Assembly: GCA_015056625.1 (NCBI GenBank)
Contig: SVFY01000002.1
Coordinates: 124,001 to 188,000, forward strand
DNA: 64,000 nt
Source of the DNA: Butyrivibrio sp.
GTDB taxonomy: Bacteria; Bacillota; Clostridia; Lachnospirales; Lachnospiraceae
Direction: 5' to 3'
A model generated the notes under the pieces. It worked only from the letters and a program-made list of their open reading frames with translations. It had not been told where the DNA came from and ran no database searches. Within the stretch, counting starts at the first letter, position 1; each line of letters begins with the position of its first letter. A program made the translations under genes and the position numbers. Shown in pieces: positions 18,075 through 27,103 of the stretch.

Positions 18075-19634
18075 ATGTCAGAAGAAATCGTAGTAAAAGA
18101 GCAAAATGAAATCGAATTAAAGGATGGGGAGAAGAAGCCTCCAAAAAACAGAAAGGACATGGTCAAGAACTTTGCTATCGGGTTTTTATCCGTAATGCTT
18201 GTTCTTACTTTCTTTTCCAATACTATCATGAATTATTCGCTGCCCCAGGTGGCAACCAGACAGATCATGGGTGGCAGCATAAGCCCTCAGATAAGGGGAA
18301 CTGGAACTGTAAGTGCTGAAGATCCATATAATGTTACAGTCAAGGAAACCAGAAAGATCTCAGGTGTTGCTGTTAAGGAGGGCTCTCACGTGGAGATAGG
18401 AGATGTTATCTACTATCTTGAAGACAAGGAGTCTTCAGAACTTTCTGAGGCAAAAGAAAAACTGGATACCATGGAGCTTTCTTACGAGCAGGCACTGTTT
18501 TCAGGAGATGTGCCAAACGATGTTATCAGCAATGTAAGAAGTGGCAGAAATACTACATTTGATACATATCAGGCGGAGCTTGCCAAGGTGACAGATGACT
18601 ACAACAATGCGCTGAATGCTGACAATGCTGCCCAGGCTGCAATTGATTTTGTTACCCAGAAGGGCAGCTATGATTTAGCAGGAAATACATATAACGCTTC
18701 GACACCTGCCTATACCATAGCTGAGCTTCAATATGAGCTTGTGGTGGCACAGCAAAATGGCGACGATGGCAGAGTTGATGAGATCAATAGGCAGATAGCA
18801 GAGCTCAACAGCGCTTCGTCACAGCTTGAAAACTACTCGTCACAGCAGGGCCTTAGCTATGACCAGAAGCTTGCACTTTTAAATCAGGAAAAGGCCAAGA
18901 CAGGGGCTGCGCTTAAGGTGGCTGAAAAGGCAAAAACAGAGCTTTTAACCAGCATAAAGACCGAGATAAGCCTCTGCCAGCAAAGAGATAAGATCAAAGA
19001 GCAGAAGGACAAGATTGCAAAGCTTGAAGAAGAATCTGTTGGAGCTTCTGTAAAAGCACCAGTTGCAGGAACTTTATCAAGTGTAAGTAAGGTTGCTGGA
19101 GAGTCCACCTCAGCTGATGAGACCATAGCAGTTATTCAGGTTGATGGAAAAGATATGACTACAAGCTTTTCTGTAACCAACTCCCAGGCTCAGAAGCTCA
19201 AGGTTGGAGACAGCGCAAGACCTCAGAATATCTGGCAGTTTGGGGAAGACTTTAAGGCGACTTTAACATCAATTAAAAATGATAAGACAGACCCTGCAAA
19301 TAAAAAGCTACTTACCTTTAAGCTGGAGAGCAAAGACTTAACACCTGGTCAGTCCATTTCTCTTTCCATTGGAGAAAGGTCCGTGGAATATGACCTTGTT
19401 GTTCCAAACAGTGCCATAAAAACAGACAGTAACGGCAAATTCATTCTTGTTGTGAACAGTAAGTCAAGCCCTCTTGGAAACAGATACATCACATCCAGGG
19501 TAGATGTAAATGTTCTTGCAAGCGACGACAACAACAGCGCTATTACAGGCGCCATCGACGGAGATGAATTCGTAGTGACAACAGCTACAACACTTATAAA
19601 ACCGGGAGATCAGGTGAGGCTTGCAGAGCAGTAA
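18075..19634 (+). CDS. HlyD-like periplasmic-adaptor (membrane fusion) protein
   Basis: The protein has 519 residues. A basic N-terminus precedes one membrane span (about 34-52). Next comes a lipoyl-like half-motif (VTVKETRKISGVAVKEGSHVEIGDVIYYLED), a long helical hairpin (about 125-330), the second lipoyl half (GASVKAPVAGTLSSVSKVAGEST) and beta-barrel segments to the end. In Gram-positives such adaptors accompany MacB-like ABC permeases. It lies 15 bases after the MalG-like gene and overlaps the next gene by 1 base (TAATG). An export adaptor between sugar-importer permeases and a solute-binding protein is an odd combination. Confidence 0.85.
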   Translation: MSEEIVVKEQNEIELKDGEKKPPKNRKDMVKNFAIGFLSVMLVLTFFSNTIMNYSLPQVATRQIMGGSISPQIRGTGTVSAEDPYNVTVKETRKISGVAVKEGSHVEIGDVIYYLEDKESSELSEAKEKLDTMELSYEQALFSGDVPNDVISNVRSGRNTTFDTYQAELAKVTDDYNNALNADNAAQAAIDFVTQKGSYDLAGNTYNASTPAYTIAELQYELVVAQQNGDDGRVDEINRQIAELNSASSQLENYSSQQGLSYDQKLALLNQEKAKTGAALKVAEKAKTELLTSIKTEISLCQQRDKIKEQKDKIAKLEEESVGASVKAPVAGTLSSVSKVAGESTSADETIAVIQVDGKDMTTSFSVTNSQAQKLKVGDSARPQNIWQFGEDFKATLTSIKNDKTDPANKKLLTFKLESKDLTPGQSISLSIGERSVEYDLVVPNSAIKTDSNGKFILVVNSKSSPLGNRYITSRVDVNVLASDDNNSAITGAIDGDEFVVTTATTLIKPGDQVRLAEQ

Positions 19635-20932
19635 TGAAGTTTAAGATTTCTTTTGACAGGATAAAAGAGAATATTAAAAGCTTTGGACTTGCCTTCATAA
19701 AAGACAAAAAGAAAGTGGCCTTATGGGCAGTGTGCCTGTCACTGATGCTTGTTTTTGCTATTTTGGGAGCTGTAAGTGGCCACATAATATCCGGACTACC
19801 AGATCAGCTTGGAGCTGACAGGTGGTCTGATGATATGAGGATGGCTCAGGTGTCTCTTTTCCTTACCCAGGATCAGAAGATAACCGAGGATGATATCAAA
19901 AGATTTGAGTATATCCTTGAGCGAAAGCTTCTTGATGCCGGAGTTGCAGATTCGACTGATGGTAAGGAAGATACGCTGTCAGGACCTAAGATCATTGACA
20001 CCATTAGTATTGATGAGATGTATGGAAGCCCCAAGCTAACCAATGAGGAAGATGATGGAATAGGAAATCTTTATACCGTAGCCTATTGTGCCCAGGGAAC
20101 AGCAACTCTTTCTTTTGAAAATAGAATTCTGGAGAATGCAGCAGCCATTGGGGTTGGAGGAGATTTCTTTATATTTCACCCACTTACACTTGTGAGCGGA
20201 ACATACTTTGGCGGCGATGACGACATGAAGGACAAGGTTGTAATTGACGAAGATACAGCCTGGCAGCTCTTTGGTTCCACAGATATTATCGGACAGAGCG
20301 TCTTGATATCAGGAGTTCCGCATTATATTACAGGAGTTGTGAAAAAAGAAACTGGTAAGCTTTATGAAGCCGCGGGGCTGTCAAAAAGCTATGTCTATAT
20401 GTCCTATGACTCCCTTTCAAGATATGGAAATATCTTAAGCGGAGTTATTGAAAACAAGAAGATTTCCGAGGATGGAGCCACGGCCAATATAGGCGGAATA
20501 AACTGTGTGGAAGTTCTTTGCCCCAATCCTATAAATGGACTGGCGCTTAAGATATCCAAAGAAAGTCTTGTGTCTAATGAAAACGTAGTAGTTGCAATTG
20601 ACAATACAGACAGGTTTTCTACTTTTTCTCTTTTTGCAGTGCTTAAGAGCTTTTTTACCAGAAGTATGTGGGGCAAAGCCATTTTTTATCCATATTGGGA
20701 AAACGTGGCAAGAGGATATGAGGACATCCTTGCACTTATACTTCTTGTAAGGACGATAGCTCTTTTGATTGTGTTGGTAATAGCAGTAATAGCCATCGTA
20801 AATCTTTACAGACACAAGAAGTGGACTGTTAGAGGAATAGTTAAATATCTTTCAGATAAAAAATATGATCTGGAAGCAGCACATAAACAGAAAAAAGACC
20901 AAAAGATGATAGATAGTGCCGACAATGAGTGA
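19634..20932 (+). CDS. MacB-ectodomain-like membrane protein with only two membrane spans
   Basis: The protein has 432 residues. One span lies near residues 28-50 and another near 372-398. They flank a ~320-residue extracytoplasmic domain resembling the MacB periplasmic core (VVIDEDTAWQLFGSTDIIGQSVLISGVPHYITGVVKKETG). A MacB/FtsX permease normally has four spans, with three after the core. Here only one follows, then a basic tail (WTVRGIVKYLSDKK...). It is probably not a complete permease and may be a structural or sensory partner of the HlyD-like protein. The sequence shows no frameshift. Confidence 0.72.
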   Translation: MKFKISFDRIKENIKSFGLAFIKDKKKVALWAVCLSLMLVFAILGAVSGHIISGLPDQLGADRWSDDMRMAQVSLFLTQDQKITEDDIKRFEYILERKLLDAGVADSTDGKEDTLSGPKIIDTISIDEMYGSPKLTNEEDDGIGNLYTVAYCAQGTATLSFENRILENAAAIGVGGDFFIFHPLTLVSGTYFGGDDDMKDKVVIDEDTAWQLFGSTDIIGQSVLISGVPHYITGVVKKETGKLYEAAGLSKSYVYMSYDSLSRYGNILSGVIENKKISEDGATANIGGINCVEVLCPNPINGLALKISKESLVSNENVVVAIDNTDRFSTFSLFAVLKSFFTRSMWGKAIFYPYWENVARGYEDILALILLVRTIALLIVLVIAVIAIVNLYRHKKWTVRGIVKYLSDKKYDLEAAHKQKKDQKMIDSADNE

Positions 20933-20950
20933 AGGCAGAGAGGAGAAATT

Positions 20951-23428
20951 ATGAAAAAAAGGATGATGCAAAGCAGGGTGCTTGGCCTTGGACTGTGCGG
21001 ACTTATGGCTGTCACTGCATTTACCGGATGCGGAAAAAAGGGCGGCGAGAGTCTTGTGGATAAGGCCAGCAGCAATACCAAGGATTATGTTTTCAGACAG
21101 GAGATGATAGATTTAGGAGGCAAGTATGACTGCAGTAGTCTCTCCCTTGCTGGTGACAGGGTTTATGCGACTACTTACTCTGATAACGGATACATCACGA
21201 TCTTTTCATTTAATCCTGATGGAAGTGATCTGAAATCAGTAAAGATCTCAGAGGCAGAAAATGAAGGCCATGGATACATGACCTTTAATGAAGCTGGGGA
21301 AATGTACTGCACCCTCAATATTTATGACTACAGTAACTATGAAGAAGATGATGGCGAAATGCACATCATGAATGGAGAAGCTCAGGTGGATGCTCTAGCT
21401 GAGGACACTGAGGGTACTGAGGAAACAACGACTGAGGAGCCTTCTGCAGAAGATGCTGTAGTGGAAGAAAATTCTGAAACAAACGGGGAAACTGAGAAGA
21501 TCATTGCTGATACTGATCCTCAGGATCCGGGCGAATTCATTGATGAGTCAGTGGATGAGCAACAGTACCTTGTTAAGTACGATGCATCAGGTAACGAAGT
21601 ACTAAGGCTTGATCTTTTGCAGGATATAAAAGACGAAGATGACTACTTCAGCGTCTATGGTATGGCTTATGATGACAAGGAAGGCCTCATTATAAGCGCC
21701 AATAAAGGCATCTTTAAATTTGACGAGGACAATGTTGGCCTTAAGCTCATTACTGAGACGGCGTCTGACAGTGACCCTAATTCCTATCAGGGCGCAATCA
21801 ATATTTACAGAGGATTCCAAGGTAAGCTCTTTGCATCCATGTGGGGCGATACTGGAATGGAGTTCATGAGTTTTGACGCTTCTACAGGTAAGTTTGGTGA
21901 GAAATCTGAACAGTTTAAAACCTATGAGGACTTTGCTTTCTTTGGCGGAAATGGATATGACATCTATGTGTCAAAACAGGATGGCTTTTATGGCTATGAC
22001 TACGGCAAGGATGAACTTACAAAGATCCTCGACTACATGGATTCTGACCTGAGTACCAGCTACTCTCTTTCATCTGTTGTAGCTATAAGCGATAATGAGT
22101 TTATTGCAAATCTCCCGGATGAAGAGTACAACTATAATCTCGTCAGACTTACGAAAGTTCCTGCTGATCAGGTAAAGGATAGAACAGTCATAACCCTGGG
22201 CGGCTACTACATTGATTACAGGATCAGACAAAAGGTTTATAAATTCAACTCAGAAAACCAGGATTACAAGATAAAGCTTGTTGATTACTCATCTGTAAAT
22301 AACAGTGAAGATGAGAATGCAGGTCTTAACCAGTTTAACCTTGATATTGTGTCAGGAAACATTCCTGATATCATGTATTTTTCAACAGAGTCACCTGTTG
22401 ACAGCTACATCAATAAAGGGCTGTTTTTGGACCTTGCACCATTTATCAAAAATGATCCTGAGTTATCAAATGTTGAATTTGTAGACAATGTATTTAAAGC
22501 CTTTATGACTGGAGATAAGGTATACCAGCTTGTTCCTTCTTATTACATAAACACATTCTCCACCAAGTCATCCTACCTTCAGGGTAAACAGGTATTGTCT
22601 TTAGATGATGCTATAGACATGATGGAAGCTAAGGGTATCAAGTATTCTGATTCCTTTGGACTTGTAACCAGGGATAACATTTTAGATGCCGGAATAACTG
22701 CAGCAGGAAGCGGATTTATAGACTGGGAGAACAAGACCTGCCATTTTGACAGCGATGAGTTTATAAAGTTCATCGAGTTTGTGAAAAACTTCCCTGAAAC
22801 ACTGCCTGAAGATGCCTGGATGGATTATAAGGAAACCTGCTTTATTGAGGGAGATTCTCTTTTTTCCTCTACATATCTCAATGGCTTCAGATCCTACAGA
22901 AGATATGTTGATGGCACATTTGGCGCGCCTATTACCCTCATAGGATTTCCTAACAACATGGGAAGAAACTGTTCAGTTCTGGTTCCTTCTCAGAGGATAT
23001 GTGTAAGTTCCAAGACAAAGTATTCAGACGTATGCTGGCAGCTTGTAAGACAGTTCCTTATGGAGGATTATCAGGACGAGTTTGAATACGAATTTCCTAT
23101 CAGAAAGTCAAGCTTTGACAAGCTGGCTGATGAGTCCATGGAACGCTCCTTCTGGACTGACGATGATGGAACCAAGCACTATGAGGATGACACATACTGG
23201 ATCGGTGATCAGGAGATAACTGTTCAGCCTCTTACAAAAGAAGACGTAGAATATGTTAAGGGCTTTATTTGTTCTCTTGACGACTCAAATGTCTATAATG
23301 CAAACCAGAACGTTTATAACATTATAAATGAAGAGGTGGCTGCATTTTTCGGGGGACAGAAGACTGCAAAAGAGGTTGCTGATATAATCCAGAGCCGGGT
23401 AAGCATTTATGTCAACGAAAACAGCTAA
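20951..23428 (+). CDS. Very large solute-binding lipoprotein (825 residues)
   Basis: The signal peptide ends in the lipobox FTGC (CGKKGG follows), so the protein should be anchored outside the membrane. Residues about 40-400 contain repeated short beta-rich segments with aromatic residues (LAGDRVYATTYSDNGYITIFSFNPDG, YFSVYGMAYDDKEGLIISANKGIFKF), which suggest a beta-propeller. An acidic Glu/Thr low-complexity insert lies at about 145-190. Residues about 410-825 look like a family 1 extracellular solute-binding domain (FNLDIVSGNIPDIMYFST, INKGLFLDLAPFI). Ordinary binding proteins have about 420-550 residues. It probably feeds the MalFG-like permeases and adds a second recognition domain. Confidence 0.8.
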   Translation: MKKRMMQSRVLGLGLCGLMAVTAFTGCGKKGGESLVDKASSNTKDYVFRQEMIDLGGKYDCSSLSLAGDRVYATTYSDNGYITIFSFNPDGSDLKSVKISEAENEGHGYMTFNEAGEMYCTLNIYDYSNYEEDDGEMHIMNGEAQVDALAEDTEGTEETTTEEPSAEDAVVEENSETNGETEKIIADTDPQDPGEFIDESVDEQQYLVKYDASGNEVLRLDLLQDIKDEDDYFSVYGMAYDDKEGLIISANKGIFKFDEDNVGLKLITETASDSDPNSYQGAINIYRGFQGKLFASMWGDTGMEFMSFDASTGKFGEKSEQFKTYEDFAFFGGNGYDIYVSKQDGFYGYDYGKDELTKILDYMDSDLSTSYSLSSVVAISDNEFIANLPDEEYNYNLVRLTKVPADQVKDRTVITLGGYYIDYRIRQKVYKFNSENQDYKIKLVDYSSVNNSEDENAGLNQFNLDIVSGNIPDIMYFSTESPVDSYINKGLFLDLAPFIKNDPELSNVEFVDNVFKAFMTGDKVYQLVPSYYINTFSTKSSYLQGKQVLSLDDAIDMMEAKGIKYSDSFGLVTRDNILDAGITAAGSGFIDWENKTCHFDSDEFIKFIEFVKNFPETLPEDAWMDYKETCFIEGDSLFSSTYLNGFRSYRRYVDGTFGAPITLIGFPNNMGRNCSVLVPSQRICVSSKTKYSDVCWQLVRQFLMEDYQDEFEYEFPIRKSSFDKLADESMERSFWTDDDGTKHYEDDTYWIGDQEITVQPLTKEDVEYVKGFICSLDDSNVYNANQNVYNIINEEVAAFFGGQKTAKEVADIIQSRVSIYVNENS

Positions 23429-23479
23429 TTTTATCTTTAGATTTTACTGATTTTTCATATGCTATTAGCCGATTAGACG

Positions 23480-23508
23480 TTGAATGCTTGTTTTGAGTAG
23501 CATATAAT
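23480..23508 (+). promoter_or_regulatory. Promoter placing the SpoIIE-type gene on a probable leaderless mRNA
   Basis: TTGAAT (23480-23485), a 17-base spacer and perfect TATAAT (23503-23508). Only 6 bases separate the -10 box from the ATG at 23515, so transcription should begin at or next to the start codon. Confidence 0.65.
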
Positions 23509-23514
23509 TTAATC

Positions 23515-25563
23515 ATGCATACTTTTATCATGATAATAAAAATGTCAGCTGTTACATTGCTGTATATCCTTTTGATAGTAGCAATGTGGCGGCTGACCAG
23601 AGATAAAAAGATCACGAATCCATGGAAAGTGCTTATAGGGCTGGTTTTTGGACTTAGCTCTGTATTGTCGACTCACTATGGTATTTCTTACGAGGGCATG
23701 ATCATAAATGTGAGAGATTTAGGCCCTCTTTCTGCTGGACTTTTCTTTTCGCCTGTATCAGGTATTATCGCAGGACTAATTGGCGGCATCGAAAGGTATA
23801 TTGCCGGAACATATTTTGGCGTCGGCTCATACACAAGAGTTGCATGTAGCGTGGCAACTTCTGTTGCAGGCTTTGTTGCTATGGGAATGAATGCTCGTGT
23901 CTTTAAGGGAAAGAAGCCTTCTCCTGTGTATGCTTTTTTTATGGGAGCCTTCATGGAAGTGTTCCACATGTATGTGGTATTCATAACTCATCGTGATGAC
24001 CTGCGCAGTGCTTTCATGGTGGTGAAGATCTGTTCGGTTCCAATGATCATGTTCACAGGAATCGGCCTTGCACTGTCATCATATCTTTTGCAGGTCCTTT
24101 CAGGGGAATGGAGAAATCCTTTTGCAAAGAAAAAATCAGAAGAGGTTCCTGTCTCTACAAGGTTCCAGAGATGGCTCTTTGCTGTGACTTTTCTTGTCCT
24201 TGTAGCCGGATTTTTCTTTTCCTACTATCTGCAGACCGGCTCAGAGTATCAGGACAGCATCCACACAATTGAAGAAAGTGCAACGCATATCAAGCAGCGA
24301 ATACTTGATGGCAATAACAATATTGAGCCTGAGGCAGATGTTTCTTTTGACCACATGATCCTTGCAGATGGATATATAAACAATGGAACTCATAAGGGTA
24401 TGACTGTTGGAGCAGATGAGGTTAATTCTCTTAAGAGCCTTGCAGGGAAAACTGTTAAACGCACATATCTTGGGAAAAAATCCCTGCTGCGAGTAGAAAC
24501 AATTGATCTTGAGCATATTCTTGTGGTATCAATGACCAATGAACAGGTCTACTGGTACAGAGATGCACAGGCCTATGAAACCGGGCTTTCCAGCATTCTT
24601 TTGTTTACAGTAACCTACGTACTCATAGCTTATCTTGTTAATATGATCGTCGTAAATAACATTCAGAAGATAAATGGTTCCCTTTCCAGGATTACAAACG
24701 GGAACCTTGATGAGGTGGTTGATGTAAGAAGCTCTTCAGAGTTTGCCGAGTTATCTGACGATATTAATGAGACGGTAATGGCTCTTAAAGGCTATATCAG
24801 TGCTGCGGAAAAGAAAATGGAGCAGGAGCTGACACTTGCCAGGATAATCCAGGATTCTTCGCTTCCAAAGTCTTTTAATTACCCTGACAGGGATGAGATA
24901 GAGATTTATGCTACCATGAAGCCGGCAAAAGAAGTTGGTGGTGATTTCTATGACTTCTTCCATGTGGACGTCAACAGAATGGCCTTTGTTATTGCTGATG
25001 TTTCAGGTAAAGGTATTCCTGCAGCCCTTGTTATGATGAGAAGTAAGACTGCAATAAGAACTGTCGCACAGGAAGGTGGAACTCCAGCAGATATCATTGA
25101 AAAGACCAATGAAGCCCTGTGCGAAGGAAATGACGCTGAGATGTTTGTAACAGCCTGGATCGGAATACTTGATCTGCCAACAGGTCTTTTAACCTGTGCC
25201 AATGCAGGCCACGAATATCCTGCTATCAAGAGGGCAGGAGGAGAGTATGAGCTATATAAGGATAAGCATTCTCTGGCGCTTGCAGCGATGGATGGATTAA
25301 AAGCAAAGCAGTATGATATAGAACTTGAGCCGGGAGACAAGGTGTTTGTTTATTCTGATGGAATACCAGAAGCTATCAATGAGAATGTGGAACAGTATGG
25401 CACTGAAAGAATGATCGAGGCATTGAACCTGGTGAAAAATGAGACCATGAGGGATACACTTCCGGCTATCACGGAAAGCGTAAATATATTCAAAGGAAAA
25501 GCTGACCAGTTTGATGATATGACGATGCTTGGATTTGAGTTCAGGCACTATAGTAAGGTTTAA
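23515..25563 (+). CDS. LytS-like membrane sensor with HAMP and SpoIIE PP2C phosphatase domain
   Basis: The protein has 682 residues. The N-terminal ~200 residues contain about six membrane spans of the 5TMR-LYT type (GPLSAGLFFSPVSGIIAGLIGGIERYIAGTYFGVGSYTRVAC). A further span near residue 222 precedes a ~130-residue extracytoplasmic region, then another span, a HAMP-like linker (INGSLSRITNGNLDEVVDVRS) and the SpoIIE/RsbU phosphatase (EVGGDFYDFF, VIADVSGKGIPAALVMM, LLTCANAGHEYP, VFVYSDGIPEA, QFDDMTMLGF). By family knowledge it should dephosphorylate an anti-anti-sigma-type protein in response to an envelope signal. No ribosome binding site is visible and the promoter lies just upstream. The partner is not encoded nearby. 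Confidence 0.88.
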   Translation: MHTFIMIIKMSAVTLLYILLIVAMWRLTRDKKITNPWKVLIGLVFGLSSVLSTHYGISYEGMIINVRDLGPLSAGLFFSPVSGIIAGLIGGIERYIAGTYFGVGSYTRVACSVATSVAGFVAMGMNARVFKGKKPSPVYAFFMGAFMEVFHMYVVFITHRDDLRSAFMVVKICSVPMIMFTGIGLALSSYLLQVLSGEWRNPFAKKKSEEVPVSTRFQRWLFAVTFLVLVAGFFFSYYLQTGSEYQDSIHTIEESATHIKQRILDGNNNIEPEADVSFDHMILADGYINNGTHKGMTVGADEVNSLKSLAGKTVKRTYLGKKSLLRVETIDLEHILVVSMTNEQVYWYRDAQAYETGLSSILLFTVTYVLIAYLVNMIVVNNIQKINGSLSRITNGNLDEVVDVRSSSEFAELSDDINETVMALKGYISAAEKKMEQELTLARIIQDSSLPKSFNYPDRDEIEIYATMKPAKEVGGDFYDFFHVDVNRMAFVIADVSGKGIPAALVMMRSKTAIRTVAQEGGTPADIIEKTNEALCEGNDAEMFVTAWIGILDLPTGLLTCANAGHEYPAIKRAGGEYELYKDKHSLALAAMDGLKAKQYDIELEPGDKVFVYSDGIPEAINENVEQYGTERMIEALNLVKNETMRDTLPAITESVNIFKGKADQFDDMTMLGFEFRHYSKV

Positions 25564-25577
25564 ATTTGCTTGCGCTA

Positions 25578-25714
25578 CGAGCAATGCAAAAACTGCTTAC
25601 TCAAACGATGCATACAAGATTTGCTTCGCAAATCTTGTCCGCGCAGTCGCGCTGCTTTATAACGAGCAATGCATACAAGATTTACTACGTAAATCTTGTC
25701 CGTGCTTGTCGCAC
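25578..25714. repeat. Tandem structured repeat units with compensatory changes beside tRNA-Gly
   Basis: Two units with a 61-base period share ATGCATACAAGATTT and AAATCTTGTCCG. Unit 1 has hairpins 25615-25637 (CAAGATTTGC/GCAAATCTTG) and 25641-25652 (GCGC/GCGC). Unit 2 has 25676-25698 (CAAGATTTAC/GTAAATCTTG) and 25702-25714 (GTGC/GCAC). Both stems carry paired substitutions that keep complementarity. ACGAGCAATGCA recurs at 25578-25589 and 25662-25673. No coding capacity is apparent. Confidence 0.75.
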
Positions 25715-25800
25715 TATAAAAACATAAATGCGCTGAAGTCTTAACAAGTATACTTGTACGAATTCAGCGCATTTATGTTTTTGCATTGCTCGTTATAAAG
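25655..25800. repeat. Large nested inverted repeat abutting the tRNA-Gly 3' end
   Basis: The outer 19-bp arms (25655-25673 and 25782-25800) are perfectly complementary. The right arm runs onto the tRNA 3' end. Inside lies a 20-bp perfect stem (25718-25737 with 25763-25782), and in its loop a 14-bp palindrome ACAAGTATACTTGT (25744-25757). The inner stem has As before and Ts after, so it can terminate transcription in both directions. It can serve the SpoIIE-type gene on the plus strand and the tRNA on the minus strand. Confidence 0.9.
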
Positions 25801-25869
25801 CAGGATACGGGAATCGAACCCGCCTCTTCAGCTTGGGAAGCTAACATACTACCGATGTACTAATCCTGC
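25799..25869 (-). tRNA. tRNA-Gly (anticodon CCC)
   Basis: On the minus strand the acceptor arms GCAGGAT and ATCCTGC pair over 7 bp. The anticodon stem TTAGC/GCTGA holds the 7-base loop TTCCCAA, giving anticodon CCC. The T arm contains GGGTTCGATTCCC. The discriminator is T, as usual for bacterial glycine tRNA. CCA is not encoded. Confidence 0.93.
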
Positions 25870-25882
25870 AAGCCACTTATTT

Positions 25883-25911
25883 ATTGTAGTTAATGTAAGT
25901 GTTTATTTCAA
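25883..25911 (-). promoter_or_regulatory. Promoter of tRNA-Gly
   Basis: Read on the minus strand: TTGAAA (25911-25906), a 17-base spacer and TACAAT (25888-25883), 14 bases upstream of the mature tRNA 5' end. Confidence 0.65.
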
Positions 25912-25921
25912 GCTTTTTTCA

Positions 25922-25930
25922 TGCGATAAT
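25922..25930 (+). promoter_or_regulatory. Extended -10 promoter of the PRPP synthetase gene
   Basis: TGCGATAAT is an extended -10 element. The -35 region at the expected distance is only TTTATT. It lies 30 bases before the start codon, with AAAGGAG in between. Confidence 0.45.
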
Positions 25931-25959
25931 GGAATTAAGAACAAAAAAGGAGAACAACT

Positions 25960-27054
25960 ATGCAGCATAAACTTGGAATCATAGCTCTGGAGTCAGCTTC
26001 TTCAATTGGAAATAGGGTTAACGAGATCTTGAAGCACTGGAGAGGGGCAGATGATTTTCTTATACCCTGTGAGTGTCCAAGGTTTGGAAGCGGCGAAGGA
26101 AAGGGAATTGTGAGAGAGTCTGTCAGGGACAAGGACATATACATCATAGTTGATGTTCTTAACAATTCGCTTGTTTACAAGATGGATGGTGAGCCAAACC
26201 GCATGTCGCCTGATGATAACTACATGGACCTTAAGAGGGTCATAGCAGCCTGCAATGGCAAGGCAGCAAGGATCACTGTTATAATGCCTTTTTTGTATGA
26301 AGGAAGACAACATAGAAAGACCACAAGAGAGTCCCTTGACTGTGCTGTGATGCTAAGAGAACTGGAGAATATGGGGGTTCACGAGATCATTACCTTTGAT
26401 GCCCACGACCCCAGAATGCAAAACACGACTCCTTTAAAAAGCCTTGAGAACATATCTCCGGCGCTTCAGTTTACCCAGGCGCTTCTTACTGAGTATGAGG
26501 ATATACAGCTTGACTCTGACCATTTAATGCTAATCGCACCAGATGAAGGAGCCACAGAGAGGGTAGTGTTCCTTGCATCTTTGTATGGTGTCAATATCGG
26601 AATGTTCTACAAGAGAAGAGACTATACCAAGATCGTAGAAGGGTGTAATCCTATTATCGCTCATGATTTCTGTGGAGCTTCTGTTGAGGGAAAAGACTGT
26701 ATTGTAATAGATGATATGATCTCTTCAGGCGGCAGTATGCTTGATGTCTCAAGGCAGCTAAAGAAAATGGGAGCTAAGAGAGTATTTATTTTCTCTACTT
26801 TTGGTCTGTTTACAAACGGCTTTAAGAAGTTCGATGAATCTTTTGAAAAAAAGGAATTTGACCGGATATTTACGACTAACCTTATATACCAAAAACCTGA
26901 GCTTCTTAAGAGGGATTACTATTATAGTGTCAGCATGAACAGATATATCGCTGCCATTATAGATACGATGAATAAAGGCGAAACCTTAAGTGCTTTGACG
27001 AGACCTGCTCTAAAAATCACGGATATGATAGAAAATTATAGAAAGAAAGACTGA
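25960..27054 (+). CDS. prs: Ribose-phosphate pyrophosphokinase, divergent long form
   Basis: The protein has 364 residues, about 45 longer than typical Prs. It makes PRPP from ribose-5-phosphate and ATP for nucleotide, histidine and tryptophan synthesis. Visible family features are YIIVDVLNN, VIMPFLYEGRQHRKTTRESLDCAVMLRELENMGVHEIITFDAHDPRMQNTTP (the RQDRK-type loop and catalytic region, here RQHRK), LIAPDEGATERV and the PRPP loop CIVIDDMISSGGSMLDV. The ribosome binding site AAAGGAG is well placed. Clostridia often carry such a divergent paralog besides a standard prs, so it may be a second copy. A bidirectional terminator follows. Confidence 0.88.
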   Translation: MQHKLGIIALESASSIGNRVNEILKHWRGADDFLIPCECPRFGSGEGKGIVRESVRDKDIYIIVDVLNNSLVYKMDGEPNRMSPDDNYMDLKRVIAACNGKAARITVIMPFLYEGRQHRKTTRESLDCAVMLRELENMGVHEIITFDAHDPRMQNTTPLKSLENISPALQFTQALLTEYEDIQLDSDHLMLIAPDEGATERVVFLASLYGVNIGMFYKRRDYTKIVEGCNPIIAHDFCGASVEGKDCIVIDDMISSGGSMLDVSRQLKKMGAKRVFIFSTFGLFTNGFKKFDESFEKKEFDRIFTTNLIYQKPELLKRDYYYSVSMNRYIAAIIDTMNKGETLSALTRPALKITDMIENYRKKD

Positions 27055-27103
27055 TAATTTTTTTGAGAATTAATGCAGTTTACCTGAAAAATAATATAGA
27101 AAT

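Noticed and set aside
19634..20932. Truncated or frameshifted MacB permease (pseudogene)
   Set aside because: The frame is open with a sensible end. The region after the second span is a basic tail and then directly the next gene, with no remnant of further membrane spans in other frames that I could see.
25578..25714. Repeated palindromic units that could suggest a CRISPR array
   Set aside because: There are only two full units. The repeats are separated by related rather than unique sequence, and no cas gene lies nearby. Compensatory changes fit structured repeats better.
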